Assembly (NCBI GenBank): GCA_964507925.1
Contig: CAZDRB010000015.1
Location: forward strand, 1-14,644
Length of the DNA: 14,644 bases
Reading direction: 5' to 3'
Source: CAZDRB01 sp964507925
GTDB lineage: Bacteria; Patescibacteriota; Microgenomatia; UBA1400; UBA12108
Notes under the pieces: model-generated
Told to the model about the DNA's origin: nothing
Database searches by the model: none
What the model saw: the letters and a program-made list of their open reading frames with translations, nothing else
Shown here: positions 5,765-11,994 of the stretch, piece after piece
Layout: each line of letters starts with the position of its first letter
How positions within the stretch are numbered: the first letter of the stretch is position 1
Made by a program: the position numbers and the translations under genes

Positions 5765-6850
5765 TTAGCTCCATTCTGGAGTAGAAAATGCGTACGATAT
5801 TTGGCGGATATTATCGCCGATATCTTTGATATTGATCACCAAAATAGGCACATCATTTTCGTAGGACTCTAGGAGATTTTTGGCCTTTCCGGCCCACTCG
5901 ATTGCGATTATATTTCCGGGCTTGAGAAGTGTCGAAAGATGAATCGTCGACTCCAGTTCCATCGGATCGGACAAGCGCCAAGTATCGATGTGATAGAGGG
6001 TGCCCGAATATTTGAGGAGGGCGTAGGGATACTCTTTCATCAGTGTGTAGGTCGGGGAGGAGATGGTCAAATCCACTCCGAGCTCTTGCGCTACTCCTTT
6101 GACAAACTGAGTCTTGCCAACACCTAGGTCTCCTTGGAGCGCGAGTATCAATGGAAAGCGGCGGGAGAGCGCGAGATGTTTGAGGGTGAGTTCTCTTGCG
6201 AGCGCGAGGGTGTCAGACTCGGAGCGGGAAGTAAAAGTTGGCGCGAGCGCCGGGATAACGAGCCCGCCCTGCCTTAGAATTTGAGGATCGTTGAGCGTGG
6301 TGTCAACGACGGTTGAGGTTGGGCGATTTTTGAGTTTTCCAGCGTCCAGGAAGAGTGCGACCATTTTCTGCTTGTTGGGTGCGGTATATTTTTGCCAGTC
6401 TTCGAGGGAGTAGGGCTCTTTTTTTCCACTTGTGTTGGCGCTAGTTGCGGTCAAGGGAGTGCCGTTAGACTCTATAAGCTTGAGAGCAAATGTGTAATCC
6501 GGAATCCGGACACCGAGTGTGCCCTGTACCGACTCTAGGCGCGCATCTAGTAAGTGAAGAGAATCTGAGATGACCGTGATTGGGCCAGGCAAAAACTCTT
6601 GGTAGAGATTTTTGGCAGTTTCGTTTAGAGATACATATTTTTCTGCCATTGTCTGGTTTGACACGGCAATGGCAATCTGGCGGTGACGGTCGCCTTTGTA
6701 CTCAAGGAGGCGGTCTATGGCCTGAGCGCTTTGACAATCAGCGGCAATGCCGTAGCAAGTTTCCGTTGGATAAATGACGAGCTGACCATCATTCAGGAGT
6801 TTGAGCGCGAGGGGAATGGCTCGTGAGTCGGAGATAGATAAGATTTGCAT
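5765..6850 (-). CDS. TsaC-TsaE fusion: threonylcarbamoyl-AMP synthase plus t6A ATPase
   Basis: A single 361-residue frame carries two t6A enzymes. Residues 1 to about 205 are a TsaC/YrdC-type domain that makes threonylcarbamoyl-AMP from threonine, bicarbonate and ATP. Its motifs are YPTETCYGIAAD (27-38), KGDRHRQ, LPGPIT, TATSANTSGK (134-143) and STVVD. Residues about 212-361 are TsaE, the ATPase of the TsaBDE complex. Its motifs are the P-loop GDLGVGKT (240-247), SSPTYTLMKEY, HIDTWRL (Asp289) and IEWAGKA. Each half has normal length and all core motifs, so the protein is probably bifunctional. The start chosen is ATG 6850, since ATG 6859 overlaps a TATAAT box. The gene converges on the HIT gene and is divergent from the MFS gene. 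The frame is unbroken, so no frameshift is needed to explain the fusion. Confidence 0.93.
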   Translation of the reverse strand: MQILSISDSRAIPLALKLLNDGQLVIYPTETCYGIAADCQSAQAIDRLLEYKGDRHRQIAIAVSNQTMAEKYVSLNETAKNLYQEFLPGPITVISDSLHLLDARLESVQGTLGVRIPDYTFALKLIESNGTPLTATSANTSGKKEPYSLEDWQKYTAPNKQKMVALFLDAGKLKNRPTSTVVDTTLNDPQILRQGGLVIPALAPTFTSRSESDTLALARELTLKHLALSRRFPLILALQGDLGVGKTQFVKGVAQELGVDLTISSPTYTLMKEYPYALLKYSGTLYHIDTWRLSDPMELESTIHLSTLLKPGNIIAIEWAGKAKNLLESYENDVPILVINIKDIGDNIRQISYAFSTPEWS

Positions 6851-6857
6851 GAAACAC

Positions 6858-6874
6858 ATTATAACCGCTAGGAT
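6858..6874. promoter_or_regulatory. Putative divergent leaderless promoters (tsaC-tsaE and MFS gene)
   Basis: The two ATGs (6850 minus, 6883 plus) are separated by only 32 bases. The minus strand has TATAAT at 6863-6858, 7 bases before ATG 6850. The plus strand has TAGGAT at 6869-6874, 8 bases before ATG 6883. Neither gene has a Shine-Dalgarno site. Any -35 contacts would have to lie inside the opposite coding region. The TATAAT is the stronger call. Confidence 0.45.
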
Positions 6875-6882
6875 ATAGAGAT

Positions 6883-8094
6883 ATGTGGTTGAGAGTCGGA
6901 CCTTTTTTGGTGATTATGTTTTTTGTGCTCTTGTCGGACGCGATCCTCGCTGACTTTGTGCCAGGATATGTCCAGGGAATTGTCGGGACACCACTACTGA
7001 TGGGAATAGTGATGGCGACTTCGTCTGTGGTTGGATTTGGGGTTGACCTATTGTTTCCTCAGCTACTGAGAAATACGGGTGTCGGTAAGCTCGTCATCAT
7101 GGCGATAATTGGTGCGAGCTTGTTTCTCTCGACTCTATTTGTTTCAACCTGGATGCCGTATGTGTGGATCTTGATTATAGGAATGGCGGCGTGGGGAGTT
7201 TATTATGAGCTTGATGCGTTTATGACGCGTCAGTTTGTCGCGGACGCGGCACAGCCTCATGCAAGAAGCGCAGTCTGGGGAGTTGTGGGGACCTTTCGCA
7301 ATCTTGCGTATTTTTTGGGCCCTTTAATTGGAGCGAAGATTGCGTTTGCTGGAGAGCGAGGAGTGATAATGGCTGCGGGAGTTGTGCTCGTGGTTGCCTA
7401 CCTTGCTTTTTTGTGGGTCAAGTTGCCAGGATCAAAGGGTGACGAGAGTGTACATGGCGTTGATGTTTTGGCTGAGATTAGACACTGGGTTAGCCTGGGC
7501 GTTCATGCTTGGCCAGTCCTTATCATGAGTTTTTTGATCGGGGTAATTGATGCTAGTTTTTGGACGACGGGGACGGTCGTGAACGACATGCTCGCTCTCG
7601 AGAGTCCGTATGGAGGATGGTTTTTGTCGCTTTATATGCTGCCATCCTTGTTTATTGGATTTGTAATTGCCAAGTGGGGGATATATCAAGGCAAGAAGCG
7701 CTGGGCCGAGATATTTTTGATTCTTGGGGGAGCGATACTAGCCATGATTGGAGTAGTTCAGTCAATTTGGTGGATTCTAGGTACGGTGGTTTTGTCAAGC
7801 ATATTTATTGGACTTGCATGGCCTTTAATTGACGCGGTGTATTCTGACTTGACTGTTCGAATGGTGCGAAGAGGGAGAAAGCATATGATGGGCATGTCAA
7901 ACGCAATGCATTCTCTGTCCTACGTGATTGGGCCGATAATTGCGGGAGCCCTGGCTGGTGAGTTTGGTGAGCTTGAGAGCTTTGGATATATCGGGGCTAT
8001 AGTCATGATCGTCTCGATAATATTATTGTTTGTAACCCCCAAAAAGATAAGGCTTCCGCAACAAGAAATAAATGCCTGGGATAAGCCCTGGTAA
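6883..8094 (+). CDS. MFS transporter, substrate unknown
   Basis: The 403-residue product has about 12 hydrophobic segments in two halves, with a polar loop near residues 185-205 (LPGSKGDESVHGVD) between them, as expected for the major facilitator superfamily. Conserved-looking features include the acidic LLSDAILADFVPGY in helix 1, a YYELDAFMTRQFV stretch and a basic cytoplasmic loop (RMVRRGRKHMMG) before the last pair of helices. The C-terminal tail is short and polar. I see no motif that fixes the substrate. The stop at 8092-8094 is 15 bases before the flavin reductase gene, but that gene has its own -10 box, so cotranscription is possible rather than certain. Confidence 0.85.
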   Translation: MWLRVGPFLVIMFFVLLSDAILADFVPGYVQGIVGTPLLMGIVMATSSVVGFGVDLLFPQLLRNTGVGKLVIMAIIGASLFLSTLFVSTWMPYVWILIIGMAAWGVYYELDAFMTRQFVADAAQPHARSAVWGVVGTFRNLAYFLGPLIGAKIAFAGERGVIMAAGVVLVVAYLAFLWVKLPGSKGDESVHGVDVLAEIRHWVSLGVHAWPVLIMSFLIGVIDASFWTTGTVVNDMLALESPYGGWFLSLYMLPSLFIGFVIAKWGIYQGKKRWAEIFLILGGAILAMIGVVQSIWWILGTVVLSSIFIGLAWPLIDAVYSDLTVRMVRRGRKHMMGMSNAMHSLSYVIGPIIAGALAGEFGELESFGYIGAIVMIVSIILLFVTPKKIRLPQQEINAWDKPW

Positions 8095-8103
8095 TGGTAG
8101 AAT
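8095..8103 (+). promoter_or_regulatory. Putative leaderless promoter of the flavin reductase operon
   Basis: TGGTAGAAT is an extended -10 element (TGN plus TAGAAT) ending 6 bases before ATG 8110, in the 15-base gap after the MFS gene. No Shine-Dalgarno site precedes ATG 8110. Confidence 0.45.
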
Positions 8104-8109
8104 GCGGAT

Positions 8110-8844
8110 ATGGAAATGGCAAAACCAGTTCAATACAAGGCTAGACTAAGCGAGAAGTATTATGTTTCGGAGAACGAGCGATTTTTGTACTTAAAGTTCG
8201 AGCTTGTGAATCCTGATCGGATCAAGTATCAGGCAGGACAATATGTATCTTTGAAGATTAACGAGAATGGCGAGAGACGTTGTTACTCGATTGCCAGTGC
8301 TCCAGACAATGAACACGGATTTCATCTTCTTGCTGAGATGGTCTCAGCCGGCAAAGGAAGTGAGTATCTTAAGAGCCTGGAGATAGGAAGCGAGGTCGAG
8401 GCACTGGCTCCACTAGGAAGATTTACAATTAACAATTTACAATTTACTAACAAATTGTTATTTGTGGCAACGGGGAGCGGGATTGTGCCAATATACGCAA
8501 TGATTGAGGACTTGCTTATAAATAAAAAAGAGACAAGGCAAATGAGACTACACTGGGGGATGAGGAGTGAGACAGATTTGTTTTTTGTTGATAACCTTGA
8601 GCGACTAGCGACTGCGCACCCAAATTTTGTGTTTGACATTACCTTGTCGCGGCCAAGCGAGAAATGGAGCTTGTGTCAGGGATATGTACAGGATTGTTTA
8701 AGCCGAGACTTTAATGCTCAAGGTGGTCTATCCGAGTGGGAAGCCTATCTTTGTGGTATGCCTGAGAAGGTAGTCTCGATCCGTGAGAAGCTAGGTGAGC
8801 TGGGCATGAAAAACGAGAACATATATCAGGAGAAATTTGCATGA
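8110..8844 (+). CDS. Ferredoxin-NAD(P)H reductase-like flavoprotein
   Basis: The 244-residue product has the FNR superfamily layout. The FAD-binding beta-barrel carries the RxYS motif (R57 C Y S60, then IASAPDNEHGFHLLAEM), and the NAD(P)-binding domain carries ATGSGIVP (120-127). The C-terminal CGMPEKV (from Cys215) and the final YQEKFA contact the nicotinamide and flavin. It probably moves electrons between NAD(P)H and the ferredoxin encoded two genes downstream. Residues 105-114 are encoded by an A/T-rich heptamer repeat, at the usual turn between the flavin and nucleotide domains. The stop overlaps the next gene as ATGA. The direction of electron flow and the coenzyme preference (NADH or NADPH) are not visible. 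Confidence 0.9.
   Translation: MEMAKPVQYKARLSEKYYVSENERFLYLKFELVNPDRIKYQAGQYVSLKINENGERRCYSIASAPDNEHGFHLLAEMVSAGKGSEYLKSLEIGSEVEALAPLGRFTINNLQFTNKLLFVATGSGIVPIYAMIEDLLINKKETRQMRLHWGMRSETDLFFVDNLERLATAHPNFVFDITLSRPSEKWSLCQGYVQDCLSRDFNAQGGLSEWEAYLCGMPEKVVSIREKLGELGMKNENIYQEKFA
8422..8449 (+). repeat. Heptamer tandem repeat inside the flavin reductase gene
   Basis: Four 7-base units with consensus TTTACAA (one TTAACAA, one TTTACTA) run head to tail. The last unit also starts a 7-bp inverted repeat, ACAATTT/AAATTGT (8439-8458). The tract is markedly more A/T-rich than the surrounding gene. It encodes F-T-I-N-N-L-Q-F-T within the protein and does not break the frame. Confidence 0.65.
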
Positions 8845-9014
8845 ATTACAAGACCATAAAGTGTAAAAATTGTAACAATCCATTTGTGTGGAGCATTGAG
8901 GAGCAAGCGTTGTATCAGACGAGAGGGCTAGAGGAACCAATCTACTGTCCGATCTGCCGTGGTATTATGGAAGCGCGCGAAAAAGACGCAAATAGGCGAA
9001 GATATGAGCGATGA
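8841..9014 (+). CDS. Small zinc-ribbon protein (57 residues)
   Basis: This frame starts at the ATGA overlap with the flavin reductase stop and has a good Shine-Dalgarno site (AGGAG at 8828-8832, 8 bases away). Two CxxC pairs, CKNC (8-11) and CPIC (36-39), form a zinc ribbon. Between them is FVWSIEEQALYQTRGL, the pattern of the probable zinc-ribbon family often named zf-trcl, in which an F/W-x-x-x-EQ-x-x-Y segment precedes the second CxxC and an Arg. The C-terminus is strongly basic and charged (EKDANRRRYER), compatible with nucleic acid or protein binding. The last 11 bases overlap the ferredoxin gene. Its role in a redox operon is unknown; metal storage or regulation of the operon are guesses. 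Confidence 0.85.
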   Translation: MNYKTIKCKNCNNPFVWSIEEQALYQTRGLEEPIYCPICRGIMEAREKDANRRRYER

Positions 9015-9255
9015 ATACAAGCTGGTAAGAGTAATCGGCAAGTACACGGTCAAGGTGCTGCAGTCAAAATGCATTGCGGCGGCCTCGTGTGTCGCTATAT
9101 CGCCGACATTCTTTAAGCTAAACGAAGCGAACCTAGTCGAGATCATCGAAGGAGGGAGCGACGAGGGTGATAATATAATGTTAGCCGCCCAGTCGTGCCC
9201 GACTGGCGCAATTGAGATATATGAAGGACAGGCGCGAGTCTGGCCTCCGCTATAG
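9004..9255 (+). CDS. Small ferredoxin, probably [3Fe-4S] type
   Basis: The 83-residue protein has the single-cluster ferredoxin pattern KCIAAASCVAISPTFF followed by QSCPTGAIEIYEG. Cysteines are at 23, 29 and 65. The position that holds the second cluster cysteine in [4Fe-4S] ferredoxins is Ala26. This C-x2-A-x2-C plus CP pattern is the one found in [3Fe-4S] ferredoxins of actinobacterial P450 systems, so three ligands and a 3Fe cluster are expected. I chose ATG 9004 because homology begins just after it; an upstream in-frame start at 8959 would read through the zinc-ribbon gene. The flavin reductase upstream is the natural electron donor or acceptor. The physiological partner at the other end is unknown. 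Confidence 0.88.
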   Translation: MSDEYKLVRVIGKYTVKVLQSKCIAAASCVAISPTFFKLNEANLVEIIEGGSDEGDNIMLAAQSCPTGAIEIYEGQARVWPPL

Positions 9256-9259
9256 ACAT

Positions 9260-9883
9260 ATGCAGATTAAATCAATTGTCATGTTTGTAGTCGTTACGAT
9301 CGGACTCCTTCTTGGAGTTGGGGCACTACTCGTGAACTTTGGCAACAGCGCTCCAGAAAATAAGATAATTACGGATGTGGCTGGCGAGATGAGGCTAGTC
9401 AAAGGGGAGGGCGAGATAGTGCTTGTTGAGTTTAGCGATTTGCAGTGCCCCGCTTGTCAATCAGTGCAGGCGCCTCTCAAGCAGATCCTTTCTAAGTATG
9501 AGGGCAAGGTCAAGCTAGTCTATAGACACTATCCACTCAACTCAATACATAAAAACGCCGATATTGCCTCAAGAGCGTCCGAAGCGGCGCATTTGCAAGG
9601 CAAGTTTTGGGAGATGCATGACACTCTATTTGAGAAGCAGAGAGAGTGGGAGAAGCTAGGTGATCCAAGAGAAAAGTTTGCGGAGTATGCTACGGCGCTC
9701 GGTTTAGATGCTACCAAGTTTTTGGCTGACATCGAGAGTCAGGAGGTAAAAGACAAGGTTGCGATCGACCTCTTGGCGGCAACAAACTATCGCTTGTCTG
9801 GCACGCCAAGCTTTTTTGTGAATGGGGAGTCAGTAGAGTTTGCCAATCTTGACTCCAGGCTTTCAAGTTTGAGCGCCAACTGA
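9260..9883 (+). CDS. DsbA-like thiol oxidoreductase, membrane-anchored
   Basis: The 207-residue product begins with a transmembrane segment (about residues 4-26) followed by a DsbA/thioredoxin-fold domain outside the membrane. The active site is FSDLQCPACQ (Cys63, Cys66), the helical insertion includes KFWEMHDTLFEKQ, and the cis-proline is Pro183 in SGTPSFFVNG. This is the common DsbA_4-type layout of periplasmic or extracytoplasmic disulfide enzymes. There is no lipobox cysteine, so it is an anchored protein rather than a lipoprotein. ATG 9221 is an alternative start that adds a basic stretch (MKDRRESGLRYRH) before the membrane segment; neither start has a good Shine-Dalgarno site. It starts 4 bases after the ferredoxin stop. 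No DsbB or VKOR partner is in the window. Confidence 0.9.
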   Translation: MQIKSIVMFVVVTIGLLLGVGALLVNFGNSAPENKIITDVAGEMRLVKGEGEIVLVEFSDLQCPACQSVQAPLKQILSKYEGKVKLVYRHYPLNSIHKNADIASRASEAAHLQGKFWEMHDTLFEKQREWEKLGDPREKFAEYATALGLDATKFLADIESQEVKDKVAIDLLAATNYRLSGTPSFFVNGESVEFANLDSRLSSLSAN

Positions 9884-9928
9884 TATAGATTGTTATATTT
9901 TCCAGTAGTTATCCAGGGTAAAAGAGTA

Positions 9929-9957
9929 TTGACAAGGTATTTTGACCAGGGTATAAC
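9929..9957 (+). promoter_or_regulatory. Sigma70-type promoter of the 65-residue gene
   Basis: TTGACA (9929-9934) and TATAAC (9952-9957) are separated by exactly 17 bases. The predicted start near 9964 gives a leader of about 60 bases before ATG 10025. This is the only promoter in the window with a clear -35 box, so the gene is probably expressed more strongly than its neighbours. Confidence 0.65.
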
Positions 9958-10006
9958 CAGAGGTATAGTCTGGTTTCCAGACAGAGGAATAGTAGATTAA
10001 GTTTGG

Positions 10007-10016
10007 AAGGGGGTGA
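10007..10016 (+). promoter_or_regulatory. Near-perfect Shine-Dalgarno site
   Basis: AAGGGGGTGA matches the 16S-complementary AAGGAGGTGA at 9 of 10 positions and is well placed for ATG 10025. It argues against the upstream GTG at 10013, which lies inside the site. Confidence 0.7.
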
Positions 10017-10024
10017 ATAGAAAA

Positions 10025-10222
10025 ATGGCATATTCATACAAAAACGCAAAAGGTGTTACCTATTACCTGCACGGCAAAAAAGTAACTCTCAAAAATGGTC
10101 GCATGCAACAGATTTATTACTTTGCACGAGACGTCCGCGCTGAAGCTCTCAACGACGTTCCAGCAGGATACAAGGTAGTTGAAACCAAGAGAACCGGCAT
10201 GCCGGTTCTGAAAAAGAGTTAA
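10025..10222 (+). CDS. Conserved small protein of CPR type, function unknown (65 residues)
   Basis: The product begins MAYSYKNAKGVTYYLHGKKV and continues through QQIYYFARDVR and VPAGYKVVETKRTGMPVLKK. It is basic and rich in aromatic residues, with no membrane segment or metal motif. I recall similar short proteins (KGVTYYLH then IYFFA, and a KRTG-P-LKK tail) as common in CPR genomes, without an assigned function; this is memory, not a search result. It is monocistronic, with its own -35/-10 promoter, a strong Shine-Dalgarno site and a terminator, all of which suggest high expression. Codon choice also looks different from its neighbours (more AAA, CTC, GCA and fewer GAG/GGG runs), which fits a highly expressed gene. 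The coding region ends in a 20-bp perfect palindrome. Confidence 0.88.
   Translation: MAYSYKNAKGVTYYLHGKKVTLKNGRMQQIYYFARDVRAEALNDVPAGYKVVETKRTGMPVLKKS
10190..10209. repeat. 20-bp perfect palindrome at the 3' end of the small gene
   Basis: AGAACCGGCATGCCGGTTCT is self-complementary over all 20 bases and ends 10 bases before the stop codon. It encodes the RTGMPV part of the conserved tail. In RNA it could fold into a stable G/C-rich hairpin that might protect the message 3' end or slow ribosomes. Confidence 0.75.
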
Positions 10223-10229
10223 TTACCGC

Positions 10230-10278
10230 AAAAAAACCAGTATCTGAGACCGCTTGGCGGAGAAGAGCTGGTTTTTTT
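10230..10278. terminator. Bidirectional intrinsic terminator
   Basis: AAAAAAACCAG (10230-10240) and CTGGTTTTTTT (10268-10278) pair over 11 bp, with a nested CCGC/GCGG hairpin (10250-10260) inside the loop. There is a run of seven T on the plus strand and, by symmetry, seven T on the minus strand. It separates the 65-residue gene from the convergent glycosyltransferase gene, whose stop is 11 bases away, and can serve both. Confidence 0.75.
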
Positions 10279-10288
10279 GATGGTGTCG

Positions 10289-11161
10289 TTAATCAGCAAT
10301 AATTTCTTGATATAGCTTGGTGAGGGTGCGGATGAATTTGTTTTTGGTTCTTGCAGACTTGAGTTTGGTTGCGATCAGGCTAGCAAATTTGATCTCCTTG
10401 TCTTGTTCGTATGAACCACCTCCGAGCATGGGGTAAAGCTTTTTGACTTTGTCGGATCTTGCCATATTTGTTCCAAGGAGCTCCATAATCTCTGCCTGAA
10501 CTATTCCAAGACCAGTTTTGAGGGCTCCATATTTTCTTGCGCGGCGAAGGGAATAAGTGTATTGCGGGTCGCGCAAAATCCGATATTTAGAGCCCATTTT
10601 GATTACTTTTTCGCTGAGGAAACGTCCCTCTCCGAGGTTAACTGTTTCATCAAATCTACCTGCTTGGAGAAAAACTTTTTTGCTGATAATAAGCATGCTT
10701 TCGAGAGCAATAGGCTTGGAGACTGTTTGTTCTTGGAGTTCGTGGCCGAGGTTGATGAAAAATGCAGTCATTTTGGCCATCGAGTCAGCACTATCTGGCT
10801 TGACCCAAGTGGTGTACATGTCGGCAGGCGAATACTCTAGACGATACTTGATACCCTGGAGGAAGTAGGGGGGGAGGCGATTGTCCGCGTCCATAAAAAT
10901 TAGCCAGTCGGAGTTAGCTTTTTTGGCGCCAAGGTTTCGTTGGACACAGACATGCCGTTTGAGACTAGACATGATTTTGAGAGAGGAGAGCTTGGTCGAG
11001 AAAGCCTGGGCTTTTGCGACAGTTTTGTCCTCGGACTTGCCATCGACGACGATAACCTCAAAGTCCTGGTAAGTTTGAGCGGCGAGGTCCTTTAGGAGCT
11101 TGGGGAGATACCTCTCCTCGTTTAGCGCGGGGATGATGATCGAGAAAAAGGGTTTGTGCAT
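10289..11161 (-). CDS. Family 2 glycosyltransferase
   Basis: The 290-residue product starts MHKPFFSIIIPALNEERYL, the GT2 nucleotide-sugar binding opening. It continues with FEVIVVDGKSEDKT (Asp40, Asp45) and the DxD metal motif MDADNRLPP (Asp91, Asp93). The GT-A domain is followed by about 150 residues with a possible short hydrophobic stretch (TAFFINLGHEL) and a basic C-terminal tail, and has no clear transmembrane helix. It probably transfers a sugar to a lipid or surface glycan on the cytoplasmic face; the donor and acceptor are not visible. I chose ATG 11161 rather than an in-frame start at 11203, since homology begins immediately after it and it lies 7 bases after a TACAAT box. It is transcribed divergently from the DUF59 gene. 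Confidence 0.9.
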   Translation of the reverse strand: MHKPFFSIIIPALNEERYLPKLLKDLAAQTYQDFEVIVVDGKSEDKTVAKAQAFSTKLSSLKIMSSLKRHVCVQRNLGAKKANSDWLIFMDADNRLPPYFLQGIKYRLEYSPADMYTTWVKPDSADSMAKMTAFFINLGHELQEQTVSKPIALESMLIISKKVFLQAGRFDETVNLGEGRFLSEKVIKMGSKYRILRDPQYTYSLRRARKYGALKTGLGIVQAEIMELLGTNMARSDKVKKLYPMLGGGSYEQDKEIKFASLIATKLKSARTKNKFIRTLTKLYQEIIAD

Positions 11162-11168
11162 AGAGCGT

Positions 11169-11178
11169 ATTGTACAAT
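11169..11178. promoter_or_regulatory. Symmetric divergent promoter: two -10 boxes in one palindrome
   Basis: ATTGTACAAT is a perfect 10-bp palindrome and contains TACAAT on each strand. On the plus strand the box ends 7 bases before ATG 11186. On the minus strand it ends 7 bases before ATG 11161. Neither gene shows a Shine-Dalgarno site. The arrangement predicts leaderless transcripts that cannot start from both strands at once. It could also be a repressor operator. Confidence 0.5.
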
Positions 11179-11185
11179 GGAGACG

Positions 11186-11482
11186 ATGATTACTCGAGAG
11201 CAAGTTGAAGAGAGACTAAAGACAGTGATGGATCCCGAGTTGCATGTGGATATTGTGAGTTTGGGCTTGGTATACAAAGTTGAGGTGAAGGACTCTGTTA
11301 TCAAAGTTGAGATGACACTGACTACCCCGGGGTGCCCACTGGCTCCTGTTATCGAGCAGTTGATCCAGGACGCGCTTGCCCCGCTCTCAGCTGACGAGGT
11401 GGTGCTTAAGCTAGTTTGGGAGCCAGCCTGGAGCAAGGAACTGATGAGCGAAGAGTGTAGATTACAATTGGGGATTGTATGA
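11186..11482 (+). CDS. MIP18/DUF59 family protein (SufT/PaaD-like Fe-S maturation factor)
   Basis: The 98-residue product shows the DUF59 pattern: an N-terminal helix, then DPELHVDIVSLGLVYKVEV, then TTPGCPLAPVIEQLI with Cys50 in the conserved TPGCP, and a C-terminal VWEPAWSKELMSEE (the family WxPxW segment). Members such as SufT help mature Fe-S proteins, and the eukaryotic relative MIP18 (CIA2) works in the cytosolic Fe-S pathway. Here it is about 7 kb from the suf operon and in a different transcription unit. ATG 11186 is preferred over ATG 11177, which lies inside the -10 box. The stop overlaps the yjjX-like start as ATGA. The biochemical role of prokaryotic members is only partly known. 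Confidence 0.9.
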   Translation: MITREQVEERLKTVMDPELHVDIVSLGLVYKVEVKDSVIKVEMTLTTPGCPLAPVIEQLIQDALAPLSADEVVLKLVWEPAWSKELMSEECRLQLGIV

Positions 11483-11994
11483 AGATAATTGTGGGGAGCA
11501 AGAACCCAGTTAAAGTGGGGGCGGTCAGGGAGGCTTTTGAAAAATATTTTCCGGAGTGTGAGGTTGTTGGTATCGACGTCGAGAGTGGAGTTGCCGCCCA
11601 GCCCATGAGTGAGGAGGAGACGATACGGGGCGCAAAGAATAGAGCCAATAATGCCCTAGGTGCGGCAGATTATGGTGTCGGGATCGAGGGAGGAGTTGAG
11701 GTGATTGAGGGCAAACTATTTGAGTGTGCCTGGGCGTGTGTCGTGAACCAAGAAGGCAAGATCGGTCTAGCCGGAGGGCTATACTTTGAGATTCCAGAAA
11801 AGGTGGCGAAGAAAATCAAGGCAGGAGGGGAACTTGGGCCTTTGATGGATGAGTATATGGACGAGCGCAATCTCAAGCAAAAGATGGGGGCGATTGGAGT
11901 GCTGAGTCAAGGCAAGCTGGATCGTAAACAGGCTTACGTGCAGATTGTGCTGTCGGCGATGATTAGATTTGTGAGTCCAGAGTGGTTTGCTTGA
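11479..11994 (+). CDS. yjjX: Inosine/xanthosine triphosphatase (YjjX/DUF84 family)
   Basis: This family hydrolyses ITP and XTP and so removes deaminated purine nucleotides from the pool. The 171 residues cover the whole family: GSKNPVKVGAVREAF at the N-terminus (phosphate-binding loop), VESGVAAQPMSEEETIRGAKNRA, the GVGIEGGVE strand, GGELGPLMDEY and the C-terminal MGAIGVLSQGKLDRKQAYVQIV. These align well with my memory of E. coli YjjX, including its length of 170. The start overlaps the DUF59 stop by 4 bases, so translation is likely coupled. The heptamer repeat before rpiB begins on the base after its stop codon. Confidence 0.92.
   Translation: MKIIVGSKNPVKVGAVREAFEKYFPECEVVGIDVESGVAAQPMSEEETIRGAKNRANNALGAADYGVGIEGGVEVIEGKLFECAWACVVNQEGKIGLAGGLYFEIPEKVAKKIKAGGELGPLMDEYMDERNLKQKMGAIGVLSQGKLDRKQAYVQIVLSAMIRFVSPEWFA

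Noticed and set aside
5765..6850. TsaC-TsaE fusion as an assembly or frameshift artefact
   Set aside because: The frame is continuous, both domains are complete and are joined by a sensible short linker; an artefact would normally leave a truncated motif.
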